DNA of 64,000 nt from Streptomyces noursei (GTDB taxonomy: Bacteria; Actinomycetota; Actinomycetes; Streptomycetales; Streptomycetaceae): assembly GCF_016917755.1 (NCBI RefSeq), contig NZ_CP070326.1, positions 5,146,001 through 5,210,000 of the forward strand, given 5' to 3'. A program made the translations under genes and the position numbers. Shown piece by piece: positions 8,784-17,630 of the stretch; within the stretch, counting starts at the first letter, position 1; the number at the start of each line of letters is the position of its first letter. The notes beneath the pieces were generated by a model. That model was not told the DNA's origin and made no database searches. It worked only from the letters and a program-made list of their open reading frames with translations.

Positions 8784-9494
8784 TCAGTCGCCGGCGAGGA
8801 GGGCCTCGACGGCCCGTTTGGGCTTCTCCAGGAGGGCGCGGGTGGCGCGTTCGGCGGCGTCCGGGTCACCGTGGGCGATCGCGTCCAGGACGGCGCGGTG
8901 GTCGCCGTGTACGACCTTCGGCATCGCCTGGTCGTCGAGGGCGGTGACCAGCGCCTCCCGTACGGAGCTGCTGAACCAGCCGTAGGTCGCCGTCAGCGCG
9001 GTGTTGTGCGCGGCCTCGACGACGGCCTTGTGGAAGGCGATGTCGTGGTCGGCGTAGAGCTCCAGGCTTCCGGAGTGCGGCCGGCCCTCGGAGTCCTCCA
9101 GCTCGACCTGCGCGTCCAGGGCCGCCCGCATGCGTTCCAGGTCGGCGGGCTCGTGGCGGAGCGCGGCCAGCCGGGCGGCCTCCGCCTCCAGGGCGATGCG
9201 CAGTTCCAGGACGTCCCGGATGCCGGCCCGTTGGACGCCGCGCATGATCTCGGCCGGGTCCGCGGTGGAGACGACGAAGGTGCCCTCGCCCTGGCGCGAG
9301 CGCAGCATCCCGGCGTGGACGAGGACGCGTACCGCCTCGCGGACGGTGTTGCGGCCGACCTGGAGCTGTTCGGCGAGGGCGTGCTCGGTGGGGATGCGGG
9401 TACCGACCTGCCACTCACCGGCGGCCAGCTGGGAGCGGAGGGCCTCGACGACCGTGTCGACGAGGGATTGCCGTCCTGCTGCCTTGAGCGTCAT
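8784..9494 (-). CDS. GntR-family regulator, FadR/FCD subfamily
   Basis: A 236-residue repressor-type protein. An N-terminal winged helix spans about residues 8-75, with the classic IPTEHALAEQLQVGRNTVREA segment. An all-helical FCD ligand domain follows, with metal-site candidates: Asp/His in YADHDIAFHKAV and His in VHGDHRAVLDAI. FCD domains usually bind carboxylic acids through a metal. The gene is the first of a two-gene set with the MFS exporter, and a small palindrome lies about 70 nt upstream. Confidence 0.9.
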   Translation of the reverse strand: MTLKAAGRQSLVDTVVEALRSQLAAGEWQVGTRIPTEHALAEQLQVGRNTVREAVRVLVHAGMLRSRQGEGTFVVSTADPAEIMRGVQRAGIRDVLELRIALEAEAARLAALRHEPADLERMRAALDAQVELEDSEGRPHSGSLELYADHDIAFHKAVVEAAHNTALTATYGWFSSSVREALVTALDDQAMPKVVHGDHRAVLDAIAHGDPDAAERATRALLEKPKRAVEALLAGD

Positions 9495-9562
9495 CGCCGT
9501 GGTCCCGTGCCCGTTCCTGTTGGTTCCGCCCGCGCGTGTTTGCCCGGTTGCCCAGTCATCCT

Positions 9563-9574
9563 ACAACCATTTGT
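9563..9574. promoter_or_regulatory. Candidate GntR operator
   Basis: ACAACCATTTGT is a 4-4-4 palindrome in an AT-rich patch of otherwise very GC-rich DNA, about 70 bp upstream of the gntR start. Position and symmetry suit autoregulation; the match to known FadR-type sites is only loose. Confidence 0.35.
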
Positions 9575-9604
9575 TTCACGGTGCAGCTAAATGGGTCGGC
9601 GTGC

Positions 9605-9630
9605 GGCCCCACACCGGACCGTGTGGGGCC
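9605..9630. terminator. Hairpin downstream of lysA
   Basis: GGCCCCACAC and GTGTGGGGCC form a perfect 10-bp stem with a 6-nt loop, 170 nt after the lysA stop and before gntR. Confidence 0.45.
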
Positions 9631-9801
9631 CTGCGGCGAGACGCGGAGGCATCGGGAGGGGAGGCATCGGGAGGGGAGGCGTCGGACCAGTGGCAGGAAC
9701 GGGCAGCCCCCACCCACGGGCAACGGGCAGCCGCCCCCCCCCGGGTGGGGCAGGGGCCGGGGCTCGAACCCGAACCGGCCAGCCCCCGCCCCCTCAGCCC
9801 C

Positions 9802-11211
9802 TCACAGGCCGATGTCGCGTTCCTGGATGTCGGCCAGGGATTCCCGGCGCACCAGGAGCCGGGCGTGGCCCGAGGTGACCGCGACGACCGGCGGGCGACC
9901 GACGAGGTTGTAGCCGGAGGCCATCGACAGGTGGTACGCGCCGGCCACCGGCACGGCGATGAGGTCGCCGGGGCGGATGTCGCCGGGCAGTTGGACGTCG
10001 GAGGCGAGGATGTCGCCGGCCTCGCAGTGCCGGCCGACGACGGTCACCGGCTCGGTCGCGACGGTCGAGTGGCGCCCGACCAGCCGGGGCGCGTAGCGCA
10101 CCCCGTACAGCGCCGGCCGCGGGTTGTCGCTCATCCCGCCGTCCACCGCCACGAAGGTGTGGACGCCGGTGCGCTTGACGGAGAGCACCCGGTAGAGGAC
10201 GACGCCGGACGGGCCGGCGATGGCGCGGCCCGGCTCGACGGCCAGCCGTGGCACCGGGAGGCCGGCCGCCGCGCAGCCGCCGGCCAGTTCGGCGCGGATC
10301 TTGCCGGCGAGTCCGGTGATGTCGAGGGCGGGCTCGCCCGGCCGGTAGGCGACGCCGTGGCCGCCGCCCAGGTCCAGTTCGGGGAGGGTGATCCCGTGCT
10401 GTTCGTGGACGCGGGCCAGCAGGCCGACCAGCCGCCGCACCGCCGAGAGGTAGGGCTTGACGGCGGTGATCTGGGAGCCCAAGTGGCAGTGCAGGCCGAC
10501 GAGTTCGAGGCGCGGCTGGCCCAGTACGCGGGTGATGGCGTGCTGCGCGGAACCGTCGGCTAGGGACAGCCCGAACTTCTGGTCGTCGGTGCCGGTGCGG
10601 ATCTTGGCGTGCCCGCCGGCGGCGATCCCCGGGACGACCCGGATCAGCACCTTCTGCCGGCTGCCGGCCGGGACCGCGGCGGCTATCCGGGCGATCTCGG
10701 AGGTGCTGTCGATGACGATCCGGCCGACGCCGAGCCGGAGCGCGGCCTGCAGGTCGGCCGGGCTCTTGGCGTTGCCGTGCAGCACGATCCGCTCGGGCGG
10801 GAAGCCGGTGGTGACGGCGAGTTCCAGTTCGCCGGCGGAGCAGACGTCGAGGCCCAGGCCCTCCTCCGCGACCCAGTGCGCCATGGCGCGGCACAGGAAC
10901 GCCTTGGCCGCGTAGTAGACGTCGGCGTCGGGGAAGGCGCGGAGGTAGGTGCGGCAGCGGCGGCGCACCTCGTCCTCGTCCAGGACGTAGGCGGGGGTGC
11001 CGAAGCGCTCGGCGAGTTCGGTCAGCGGGACGCCGCCGACGGCGAGGTCCTCGTCGGGGAGCGGCACGGTGGACGCGGGCCAGATGTCGAGCGGGTCCGG
11101 GCCCTGGTCGGGGGTCGCGGCCGACGGCGCGGGGGACGGTCGGGTCTCGGTCGTCCGTGGTGCGGGCGGCGTCGTGGTCCGGGTGGTCCGGGGCAGCGTG
11201 GTGTGGGTCAT
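9802..11211 (-). CDS. lysA: Diaminopimelate decarboxylase (LysA-type)
   Basis: A 469-residue fold-III PLP enzyme predicted to decarboxylate meso-diaminopimelate to L-lysine. The PLP lysine is in YYAAKAFLC (Lys about 103). The Gly-rich phosphate loop LGGGHG, the EPGRAI motif and the partner-subunit motif HCEAGDILA are present. The ATG at 11211 follows an AAGGGGC ribosome site. It has a 70-residue Thr/Pro-rich N-terminal extension not needed for catalysis. Streptomyces usually have their housekeeping lysA in the argS-hom-thrC region, so this is probably a second copy, though I cannot see the other. It lies 16 nt after the SAV_915-type gene and is probably co-transcribed with it. Confidence 0.88.
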   Translation of the reverse strand: MTHTTLPRTTRTTTPPAPRTTETRPSPAPSAATPDQGPDPLDIWPASTVPLPDEDLAVGGVPLTELAERFGTPAYVLDEDEVRRRCRTYLRAFPDADVYYAAKAFLCRAMAHWVAEEGLGLDVCSAGELELAVTTGFPPERIVLHGNAKSPADLQAALRLGVGRIVIDSTSEIARIAAAVPAGSRQKVLIRVVPGIAAGGHAKIRTGTDDQKFGLSLADGSAQHAITRVLGQPRLELVGLHCHLGSQITAVKPYLSAVRRLVGLLARVHEQHGITLPELDLGGGHGVAYRPGEPALDITGLAGKIRAELAGGCAAAGLPVPRLAVEPGRAIAGPSGVVLYRVLSVKRTGVHTFVAVDGGMSDNPRPALYGVRYAPRLVGRHSTVATEPVTVVGRHCEAGDILASDVQLPGDIRPGDLIAVPVAGAYHLSMASGYNLVGRPPVVAVTSGHARLLVRRESLADIQERDIGL

Positions 11212-11227
11212 GGTGGGTGCCCCTTCC

Positions 11228-11713
11228 TCAGACGGCCGGGCGGAGGTGGCTGCTGCGGGAGGCGCGGGGAACTCCCGGGGCGAGCCGTGGTTCGCGGCGG
11301 ACGTCGGGGGTGAAAAGCGGCTCACGGGGAGCGTCGCGGCCGATCAGCGGGTCACGGGTGGTGCGCACGACGCCGGGCGCGAACCGAGGGTCACGGGCGG
11401 CGTCGGGGGTGCGGCGGGGCTCACGGGGAGCCTCGGGGGTGAAGCGCGGATCGACGGTCACGGTGGTCGCGCCGACCGGCTCGGCCAGCGCGCGCAGCGC
11501 GGACTCGGAGAGCCGCACCCAGGGCTGGCCGCCGCCGAGAACTTCGGCCAGCCGCTGCGGTGAGGTGAAGCCGACGGCCGTGCGGCCGCCGAGCGGGGTG
11601 CGGAACAGGCGGGCGGTGCAGCCCGCGGGTCCCGGCCGGACGGGAACGAAGAGAGGCCCGGCCGGGACACGATCAGCAGGCTCGGGGTCTTCCGCGTGGA
11701 GATGGTGGGACAC
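11228..11713 (-). CDS. SAV_915/SseB-like protein with C-terminal repeats
   Basis: A 161-residue protein whose first 90 residues resemble SseB/SAV_915-type domains of unknown function (segments VPVRPGPAGC, FTSPQRLAEV, WVRLSESALRALAEP). GTG 11713 follows a GAGGAG site. The last 70 residues repeat the pattern [A/R]-x-[D/E]-P-[R/L]-[F/L]-[A/T]-P about five times, which also shows as imperfect DNA repeats. The stop is 16 nt before lysA, a link I recall from other Streptomyces. Its function is unknown. Confidence 0.65.
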   Translation of the reverse strand: MSHHLHAEDPEPADRVPAGPLFVPVRPGPAGCTARLFRTPLGGRTAVGFTSPQRLAEVLGGGQPWVRLSESALRALAEPVGATTVTVDPRFTPEAPREPRRTPDAARDPRFAPGVVRTTRDPLIGRDAPREPLFTPDVRREPRLAPGVPRASRSSHLRPAV

Positions 11714-12018
11714 GGCGTTGCTCCTCGACGGGACGGCGGCCCCGGACCGATGGACTAGGCGTGCGCCGGGGCTCGGCACAGACGCTATGCCCGGCCCGGG
11801 GGGCGTCCCTCCGCTCCATGACGCTTCGTTGACGTTTTGCGGACCGGACTTGACGCGATGATGCCGCCGCTGGCCGGAGCACGTCGCCGAGTGGCGCATT
11901 CCGGTCGCGGAGCGGTCCCGGGCGGGCAACGGACCGTGACTGCGTCCGCTATGCCCCCCGTGGGGTTGCGGCCGTCCTTGACCTTGACACTGTGGAAACC
12001 ACTCCACTGGAAGGCGTC
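11714..12018. other. Intergenic region
   Basis: About 305 bases holding the outward promoters of the SAV_915-type gene (leftward) and of the MerR remnant (rightward, near 11,980-12,015). No additional gene is apparent. Confidence 0.5.
11988..12012 (+). promoter_or_regulatory. MerR-type promoter left before the remnant gene
   Basis: CCTTGACACTGTGG beside TTGACC resembles the self-regulated CTTGACACTGT promoters of GyrI-domain MerR repressors. It lies 8-30 nt before the ATG at 12019. Confidence 0.35.
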
Positions 12019-12150
12019 ATGTCCACCCTCGGAGACTTCGCCCGGTACGGCCGTGTCTCGGCCGGGTATGCCCGCGAGCCGTATCTGGAGTGCCCGGATG
12101 ACAAGGGGAAGTGGGTCACCGAGATTCAGAAACCGGTCGTCCGGGCCTGA
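12019..12150 (+). pseudogene. MerR/GyrI-like regulator remnant with internal deletion
   Basis: A 43-codon open frame with a good ribosome site (GGAAGG). Residues 1-14 read MSTLGDFARYGRVS, the opening of a MerR winged helix. The rest, with REPYLEC and KGKWVTEIQKPV, looks like the C-terminal end of a GyrI-type effector domain, which usually ends with a D-P-A-x-W-x-T-E-I-x-x-P-V pattern. A normal protein of this type has about 270 residues, so roughly 225 internal residues appear deleted while the frame is kept. It overlaps the 3' end of the opposite LysR gene by 25 bp. Both half-matches are from memory. A real small protein is the alternative. Confidence 0.5.
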
Positions 12151-13136
12151 GGACGGGGCCCGGGGAGGGCGCTGCCGAGCGCCGAGGCCGGGTTCCGGCG
12201 CACGGTCGCGGCGGCCGAGGTCCCGCCCACCAGATGCCGGTTCACGGTCTCGGCGAACTCCACGGCCGCGGGGCTGAGCGCGGCCCACTGCCGCACCGCC
12301 CAGCCGGTCGTCAGCGGCGGCAGCGCCGGGACCGGCACCAGCCGCAGGCCGGGGTGGTCGGCGGTGGCCCGGTGGCCGGGGAGGCGGGGGACGACGGCGG
12401 GGCCGACGCCGAGTTCGGCGAGGAGCAGCGCGGTGTCCCAGTCGGCGACGCTGGTGGCGCTGGGGCCGGGCACCGCGGGATCCGGTGCCGGGGCGCCGTC
12501 CCGGTGGCCGAGGTGTCCGTCGAGGCGCATACGGGACGTGGAGTTCTCCGGCAGCCGGATGAGGCGGAGGCCGGCCAGCTCGTCCGGTTCGATGCGGTCG
12601 CGGGCGGCGAGCGGATCGCCCGCCCGGACCGCGAGCACCCAGGGCAGGCCGATCACCGGGTGCTGTTCGATGCCCCGGACGGGCGGGCCGATGGTGATCC
12701 AGGCCAGTTCGGAGTCGCCGTCCGCGACCGCCTCGAAGCAGCGGCGGCTGGAACTCTCGGTGTGGAACTCCAGGTTGACGTGCGGGTGACGGTCCCGGAA
12801 GGCGACCACCGCGTCGGACATGAAGTGCCGGACGGTGGTGGCGCCGGTGGTGACCCGGACCGTCCCGCCGTCGCCCCGCCGCAGGTCGGCCAACCGGCGC
12901 AGGGCCAGGTCCAGTCCGCCCAGGCCGTCGGCGGCGGCGCGGTGCAGGATCCGGCCGGCGGCGGTCGGTGCCACGCCGCGCGGCCGGCGCTCCAACAGGT
13001 CGACGCCGGCCTCTCGTTCGAGGCGCTTGACGCGTTGGCTGACGGCGGACTGGGTGCAGCCGAGGTCGCGGGCGACGGCGCTGAGGCTGCCCGCCTCGCA
13101 GACCGCCACGAAGGCGCGCAGATCGTCGAGAGTCAC
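12126..13136 (-). CDS. LysR-family transcriptional regulator
   Basis: A 336-residue LysR protein. The N-terminal winged helix (about 1-60) has the typical CTQSAVSQRVKRLEREAGVDLLERR recognition region (residues 28-52). A periplasmic-binding-type effector domain fills about 88-300. The GTG start at 13136 has no clear ribosome site but a TAGCGT-type -10 lies just upstream, so the mRNA may be leaderless. Its neighbour is an exporter gene on the same strand (224 nt upstream), not a divergent target, so the regulon is not obvious. Confidence 0.9.
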   Translation of the reverse strand: MTLDDLRAFVAVCEAGSLSAVARDLGCTQSAVSQRVKRLEREAGVDLLERRPRGVAPTAAGRILHRAAADGLGGLDLALRRLADLRRGDGGTVRVTTGATTVRHFMSDAVVAFRDRHPHVNLEFHTESSSRRCFEAVADGDSELAWITIGPPVRGIEQHPVIGLPWVLAVRAGDPLAARDRIEPDELAGLRLIRLPENSTSRMRLDGHLGHRDGAPAPDPAVPGPSATSVADWDTALLLAELGVGPAVVPRLPGHRATADHPGLRLVPVPALPPLTTGWAVRQWAALSPAAVEFAETVNRHLVGGTSAAATVRRNPASALGSALPGPRPQARTTGF

Positions 13137-13360
13137 CCCGTCACGCTACGGTGCCGCCGCCCGCCAATCCAAGTTGTGGCTAAGGAGTTTGCAAGGAAAC
13201 CCGAGGATTGACTTGGGTGTGCCGCCCCGGGACGATCGTTCCAGGGCCCCAGGGCGGCAACCCGGAACCGTGGACGGCCGTGCGGTTCCGGGTGCCGACC
13301 CGCCCTCTTGCGATGCTGCCCGCACGGCCCCGTCCGCGGGGGCCGCGGGTACCGCCGGCG

Positions 13361-14938
13361 TCAGGCCCCCGCCGGCGCCTGGGCCCGCGGCCGGGCGTCG
13401 GCGGGCCCGGCGTCCGCGCCGTCCGCCGCTCCCGGCCGTCCGCCGTCCGCCCCCGGCGCGCGCCGGACCACCGCGAGCACCAGCAGACCGGTGGCCAGCG
13501 CCACCAGGCCGGAGATCAGGGTGATGTCCCGCAGCCCGGAGAGGTAGCCGGCGGCGAGCGCGTCCCGGCCGCCGGAGCGCGCCCCGGAGTCCCGCAGCGC
13601 GGTGCCGAACACCGTCCCCAGGACCGCGATCCCGAACGCGAACCCCAGCTGTCGGAAGGTGTTCACCGCCCCGCTCGCCATTCCGGCCCGCTGCGGCGGG
13701 GCCGCACCGAGTGCCGCCGACACCAGCACCGGCATCGCCGCGCCGACGCCGAGTCCGCTCACCGCCAGGCCCGGCACCAGCGCGGGCCAGCTCGCGCCGG
13801 AGCCGAGCAGTACGACGTGCAGCAGGCCGCCCGCGCCGATCAGCAACAGGCCGATTCCGAGGGGGAGTTGCGGCGCCAGCCGCTGCAGCGCCCGGCCGCC
13901 CAGCGCACCGACCAGCAGCGACGTCAGCGCCAACGGGGTCACCGCCAGACCCGCCCCGATCGGGCTCAGGCCGAGGATGTCCTGCGCCCACAGGCCCACG
14001 AACGTCAGGTAGGGGAAGGCCGCCGCCTGCATCAGCAGCGCCGCCGCCATCAGCACCGCGAACGACGGGCGGCGCAGCAGCCGCAGGTCCAGCAGCGGGT
14101 GCGCGGCGCGCCGCTCGGCGACCGCGAACACCAGCAGGGCGAGGACGGCGACCGCCAGCGCGGCCAGCGTCCCGGTCTCGGTCCAGCCGTGTTCGCCGCC
14201 GCGCATCAGCCCGTACGTCAGCGCGCCCGCGCACACCGTGAAGGACGCCGCGCCCGGCCAGTCGATCCGCGCGCCGAGGTCGCCGTAGGACTCGCTCACG
14301 TACCGCAGGGTCAGCCAGACCGCGACGGCGGTCAGCGGCAGGTTGACCAGGAAGATCGCCCGCCAGTCGGTCCACTCGGTGAGCATCCCGCCCAGGACCG
14401 GGCCGATCGCCGCCGCCGCGCCGCTGGTGCCGCCCCAGACGCCGAACGCCACCCCACGGTCCCGGCCCTGGTAGGCGGCCATCAGCAGCGGGGTGTTGGT
14501 GGCGAACATCGCCGCGGCGCCGATGCCCTGGCCGACCCGGGCGGCGACCAGCAGCTCCGCGCCGGGGGCCAGCCCGCAGGCCAGCGAGGCGAGCGCGAAG
14601 ACCGCCAGCCCGGTGACGTAGAGGCGGCGCCGGCCATAGAGGTCGGCCGCCGAGCCCGCCATCATCAGGAGCGCCGCCAGCGCCAGCGCATAGCCGTCCA
14701 TCACCCACTGGAGCGAGGTGAAGGAGGCGCCGAGGCCGTCGGCTATCCGGGGCAGCGCGGTGTTCACGATCGTGACGTCGACGAGCAGCATGAAGTTGCC
14801 GAGCGTGATGGCGATCAGGGGCCACCACTTCCCGGCGCGAGCGCCGGCTCCGCCGGAGCGGCGCTCGCCGCGCCTCCTGCTGCCTGTGGCGCTACGGCCG
14901 CCGTCCCCGCCGGGAGCGTTGCCCGGTGCGTACCGCAT
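13361..14938 (-). CDS. EmrB/QacA-type MFS drug exporter (14 TM)
   Basis: A 525-residue DHA2-family proton/drug antiporter. The first helix has the acidic residue in LLVDVTIVNTALP, motif A is AADLYGRRRLY, and antiporter motif C is AIGPVLGGML. About 14 hydrophobic segments are present. The ATG at 14938 follows a GGAGG site. The gene is divergent from a double-Lrp regulator with a 141-bp shared promoter region, the usual layout for a locally controlled exporter. The substrate is unknown. Confidence 0.9.
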   Translation of the reverse strand: MRYAPGNAPGGDGGRSATGSRRRGERRSGGAGARAGKWWPLIAITLGNFMLLVDVTIVNTALPRIADGLGASFTSLQWVMDGYALALAALLMMAGSAADLYGRRRLYVTGLAVFALASLACGLAPGAELLVAARVGQGIGAAAMFATNTPLLMAAYQGRDRGVAFGVWGGTSGAAAAIGPVLGGMLTEWTDWRAIFLVNLPLTAVAVWLTLRYVSESYGDLGARIDWPGAASFTVCAGALTYGLMRGGEHGWTETGTLAALAVAVLALLVFAVAERRAAHPLLDLRLLRRPSFAVLMAAALLMQAAAFPYLTFVGLWAQDILGLSPIGAGLAVTPLALTSLLVGALGGRALQRLAPQLPLGIGLLLIGAGGLLHVVLLGSGASWPALVPGLAVSGLGVGAAMPVLVSAALGAAPPQRAGMASGAVNTFRQLGFAFGIAVLGTVFGTALRDSGARSGGRDALAAGYLSGLRDITLISGLVALATGLLVLAVVRRAPGADGGRPGAADGADAGPADARPRAQAPAGA

Positions 14939-15079
14939 GATCAAGTCCTCCGTCGGGTGGTACTCCGGTGTGGGTTCCGGGCAGGGCGCCCGGCCGATGA
15001 CCACTCTCGGTGCGACGCCGCCCGTTCCCCAGCCACGGCGCTCCCGGCGGCGCATTCCGACACGGGTTAGCCTCAGGCG

Positions 15080-16102
15080 GTGAAAACCGACGGAACCGCG
15101 GGCCGGCCCGCGCCCTTCGACGAGCTCGACCGGCGGCTGATCCACGCCCTGCAGACCGACGGCCGGGCCCCCTTCAGCCGGATCGGCGCGGTCCTCGGCG
15201 TCTCCGACCAGACGGTGGCCCGGCGCTACACCCGGCACCGCGGCTCCGGCGCGTTCCGGGTGCTGGGGCTGGCTGAGCCGCGGGCGCTGGGCGAGGTGGA
15301 GTGGCTGGTGCGGGTGCAGTGCGCGCCGGACGCCGCGCTGCCGGTCGCCGAGGCGCTGGCCCGCCGCCCGGACACCTCCTGGGTCAGTCTGATGTCCGGC
15401 GGCACCGAGATCGCCGCGGTCTGCCGCTCGGCGAGCAGTGAGCACAGCGACGCGCTGCTGCTCCAGAAGCTGCCGCGCACCCCGAGCGTGGTCGGGGTGG
15501 CCGCGCACTGCCTGCTGCACGAGTTCTACGGCGGCCCGCAGAGCATGATCAGCAAGTCCGGTGCGCTGACCGCCGAGGAGGCCGCCCGGCTGAGCCCGCC
15601 CCCGCCCCGGCGCCGAGCCGAGCCGGTGGTGCTCTCCGACGCCGACCGGCGGCTGTTCGAGGCGCTCGGCCGGGACGGCCGGGCCCCGCTCGACGAGCTC
15701 GCCGCGGTCACCGGCTGGTCGCCCACCACCGTCCGCCGCCGGCTGGCGGCGCTGCGCGCGGACGGCGTGCTGTATTACGACGTCGACTACGATCTGCGGC
15801 TGTTCGGGTACGGGGTGATGGTGGCGCTGTGGCTGTCCGTCGAACCCGCCGAACTCGCCGCCACCGGCGAGGCGTTGGCCACCCACCCGGAGGTCGCCTT
15901 CGCCGGCGCCACCACCGGACCGAACAACCTCTTCGCGTCCGTCCTGTGCCGGGACACCAGCGCGCTCTACACCTATCTGACGACCCGGGTCGCGGCGCTG
16001 CCGGGCGTGCGGACGATGGAGAGTTCGCCCCGCATCCGGCACCTCAAGGGGCCGGGCCCGTATCTCGCGTTCTCCCCCGCCGCTCCGAGGAGCCGCCGAT
16101 GA
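15080..16102 (+). CDS. Lrp/AsnC regulator with two repeats
   Basis: A 340-residue protein made of two Lrp units in tandem: helix-turn-helix 1 at about 10-50 (LDRRLIHALQTDGRAPFSRI), ligand domain 1, then helix-turn-helix 2 at about 187-225 (DADRRLFEALGRDGRAPLDE) and ligand domain 2. The usual family member is half this length. The GTG at 15080 follows a TAGCCT -10-like hexamer by 6 nt, so translation may be leaderless. It overlaps the rhomboid-like gene by ATGA and faces the exporter gene, which it probably controls. Confidence 0.88.
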   Translation: MKTDGTAGRPAPFDELDRRLIHALQTDGRAPFSRIGAVLGVSDQTVARRYTRHRGSGAFRVLGLAEPRALGEVEWLVRVQCAPDAALPVAEALARRPDTSWVSLMSGGTEIAAVCRSASSEHSDALLLQKLPRTPSVVGVAAHCLLHEFYGGPQSMISKSGALTAEEAARLSPPPPRRRAEPVVLSDADRRLFEALGRDGRAPLDELAAVTGWSPTTVRRRLAALRADGVLYYDVDYDLRLFGYGVMVALWLSVEPAELAATGEALATHPEVAFAGATTGPNNLFASVLCRDTSALYTYLTTRVAALPGVRTMESSPRIRHLKGPGPYLAFSPAAPRSRR

Positions 16103-16815
16103 AACCACCGTCGCCCCGGGCCCTGGCCGGCCGGGCGAGGAGCTGGGTGTGGGACTGGGTCCGGTCCACGCCCGGCACCCACATCTGGCTGCTGATCATC
16201 GGCATCACCAGCCTGGTGATCGCCTCGGCCTCCGAGGGGCTGGAGCAGTTCCTGCTGCACCGCAACAGCAGCAACATCCACGAGCTGAACGAGCATCCGC
16301 TGACCTCGCTGCTGATCAGCGGTTTCTGGATCGAGAAGCCGGGGTCGTTCCTGCTCTACGCGGTGATGTTCGAGCTGGTGCACGCCAACGTCGAGCGGTG
16401 GATGGGGAGTTGGCGCTGGCTGCTGACGGTCGGCGCGGCGCACGTCGCGGCCACCCTGGCCAGCCAGGAACTGGTGCTGCTCGCCATCGAGGGCCACCGG
16501 CTGCCGCGCTCGATGACCCACGTCGTGGACATCGGCGTCTCCTACGGACTGGCCGCCGCGGCCGGGGTGCTGACCTACCGGCTGCCGCCGCCCTGGCGCT
16601 ACGGCTACCTCGTCGGCGTGCTGGTCTTCTTCGGGGTGCCGCTGGTGACCGGCGCGACCTTCACGGACTTCGGGCACGCCATAGCGCTGTCGATGGGGTT
16701 CGCGTGCTGGCCGCTGACCCCGGCGGCGCGCGTCGAGGAGTGGGAGGCGGACACCGCTCCCCGCACCGACGGCGCCGACGATCCGGGGCCGCCGCCCGGG
16801 GGTCCTCAGGAGTAG
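16099..16815 (+). CDS. Rhomboid-like membrane protein
   Basis: A 238-residue protein with about six membrane helices. GVSYGLAAAAG near residue 149 fits the GxSx motif of rhomboid serine proteases and the His in DFGHAIALSMG fits the partner residue, but the domain is diverged and activity is not certain. The start overlaps the Lrp stop (ATGA) after a GAGGAG site. The 3' end overlaps the convergent HAD gene by 10 bp. Confidence 0.7.
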   Translation: MKPPSPRALAGRARSWVWDWVRSTPGTHIWLLIIGITSLVIASASEGLEQFLLHRNSSNIHELNEHPLTSLLISGFWIEKPGSFLLYAVMFELVHANVERWMGSWRWLLTVGAAHVAATLASQELVLLAIEGHRLPRSMTHVVDIGVSYGLAAAAGVLTYRLPPPWRYGYLVGVLVFFGVPLVTGATFTDFGHAIALSMGFACWPLTPAARVEEWEADTAPRTDGADDPGPPPGGPQE

Positions 16816-17630
16816 AGCCGCTCCAGCACCACCGCGACGCCGTCGTCCTCGTTGGAGGCGGTGATCTCGTCGGCGACGGCCTTGAGCTCGTCGTGGGCGT
16901 TGGCCATCGCCACGCTGTGCGCGGCCCAGGCGAACATCGGGACGTCGTTGGGCATGTCGCCGAACGCCAGGGTCTCCTTGGCGGTGATGCCCAGCCGGCG
17001 GGCGGCCAGCGACAGCCCGGTGGCCTTGGTCAGGCCCAGCGGCAGCAGTTCGACGATGCGGGGCCCGGCGACCATGACGCCGATCAGGTCCCCGGCGACC
17101 TGGCGGGCGGCCCGCGCCAGCGCGTCGTCGTCCAGCGTCGGGTGCTGTATGTAGACCTTGTTGAGCGGGGCGGACCACAGCTCGCCCGGGTCGTGGATCG
17201 GGACGTTGGGCAGCGGGCCCTCCTGGACCTGGTAGCCCGGGCCGACCAGCACCTCGCCGGCCAGGCCGTCCCGGCTCGCCGCCAGGTGGAGCGGACCGAC
17301 CTCGGCCTCGATCTTGGACAGCGCGAGGCCGGCCAGCTGGCGGTCGAGCGTCACCGACGTCAACAGCCGCCGCTCGCCGGCGTGGTAGACCTGCGCGCCC
17401 TGCCCGCACACCGCCAGGCCCTGGTAATCGAGGGCGTCCAGGATGTGCCGGGTCCAGGGCACCGCCCGGCCGGTGACGACGATGTGCGCCGCGCCCGCCG
17501 CGGTGGCCGCGGCGAGCGCCCGGCGGGTGCGCTCGGAGACGGACTCGTCGTGACGCAGCAGCGTCCCGTCGAGGTCCGTCGCGATGAGCTTGTACGGCAG
17601 CGGCGAACCCGCCGGGGCAGAGGAAATCAC
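16806..17630 (-). CDS. HAD-superfamily phosphatase (Cof type)
   Basis: A 274-residue Cof-like HAD hydrolase. Motif I is ATDLDGTLL (nucleophile and acid Asp), motif II is VVTGR, the motif III Lys is in GLTKATGL, and motif IV is AFGDMPNDVPMF. The large C2 cap domain marks sugar-phosphate or nucleotide phosphatases. The GTG start overlaps the serS stop (GTGA), so it is translated from the serS transcript. Confidence 0.88.
   Translation of the reverse strand: MISSAPAGSPLPYKLIATDLDGTLLRHDESVSERTRRALAAATAAGAAHIVVTGRAVPWTRHILDALDYQGLAVCGQGAQVYHAGERRLLTSVTLDRQLAGLALSKIEAEVGPLHLAASRDGLAGEVLVGPGYQVQEGPLPNVPIHDPGELWSAPLNKVYIQHPTLDDDALARAARQVAGDLIGVMVAGPRIVELLPLGLTKATGLSLAARRLGITAKETLAFGDMPNDVPMFAWAAHSVAMANAHDELKAVADEITASNEDDGVAVVLERLYS

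Larger units (their letters stand above)
9495..9801. other. Gap upstream of gntR, with repeats
   Basis: About 307 bases containing the gntR promoter region, a perfect hairpin, a 15-bp tandem repeat (GAGGCATCGGGAGGG at 9646 and 9661, partial at 9676) and a poly-C tract. No gene was found. Confidence 0.6.

Noticed and set aside
9750..9790. T-arm-like sequence GGTTCGAGCCC on the minus strand
   Set aside because: No matching acceptor strand, D-arm or anticodon arm lies within 90 nt, and it is a GC-rich palindrome by the lysA end.
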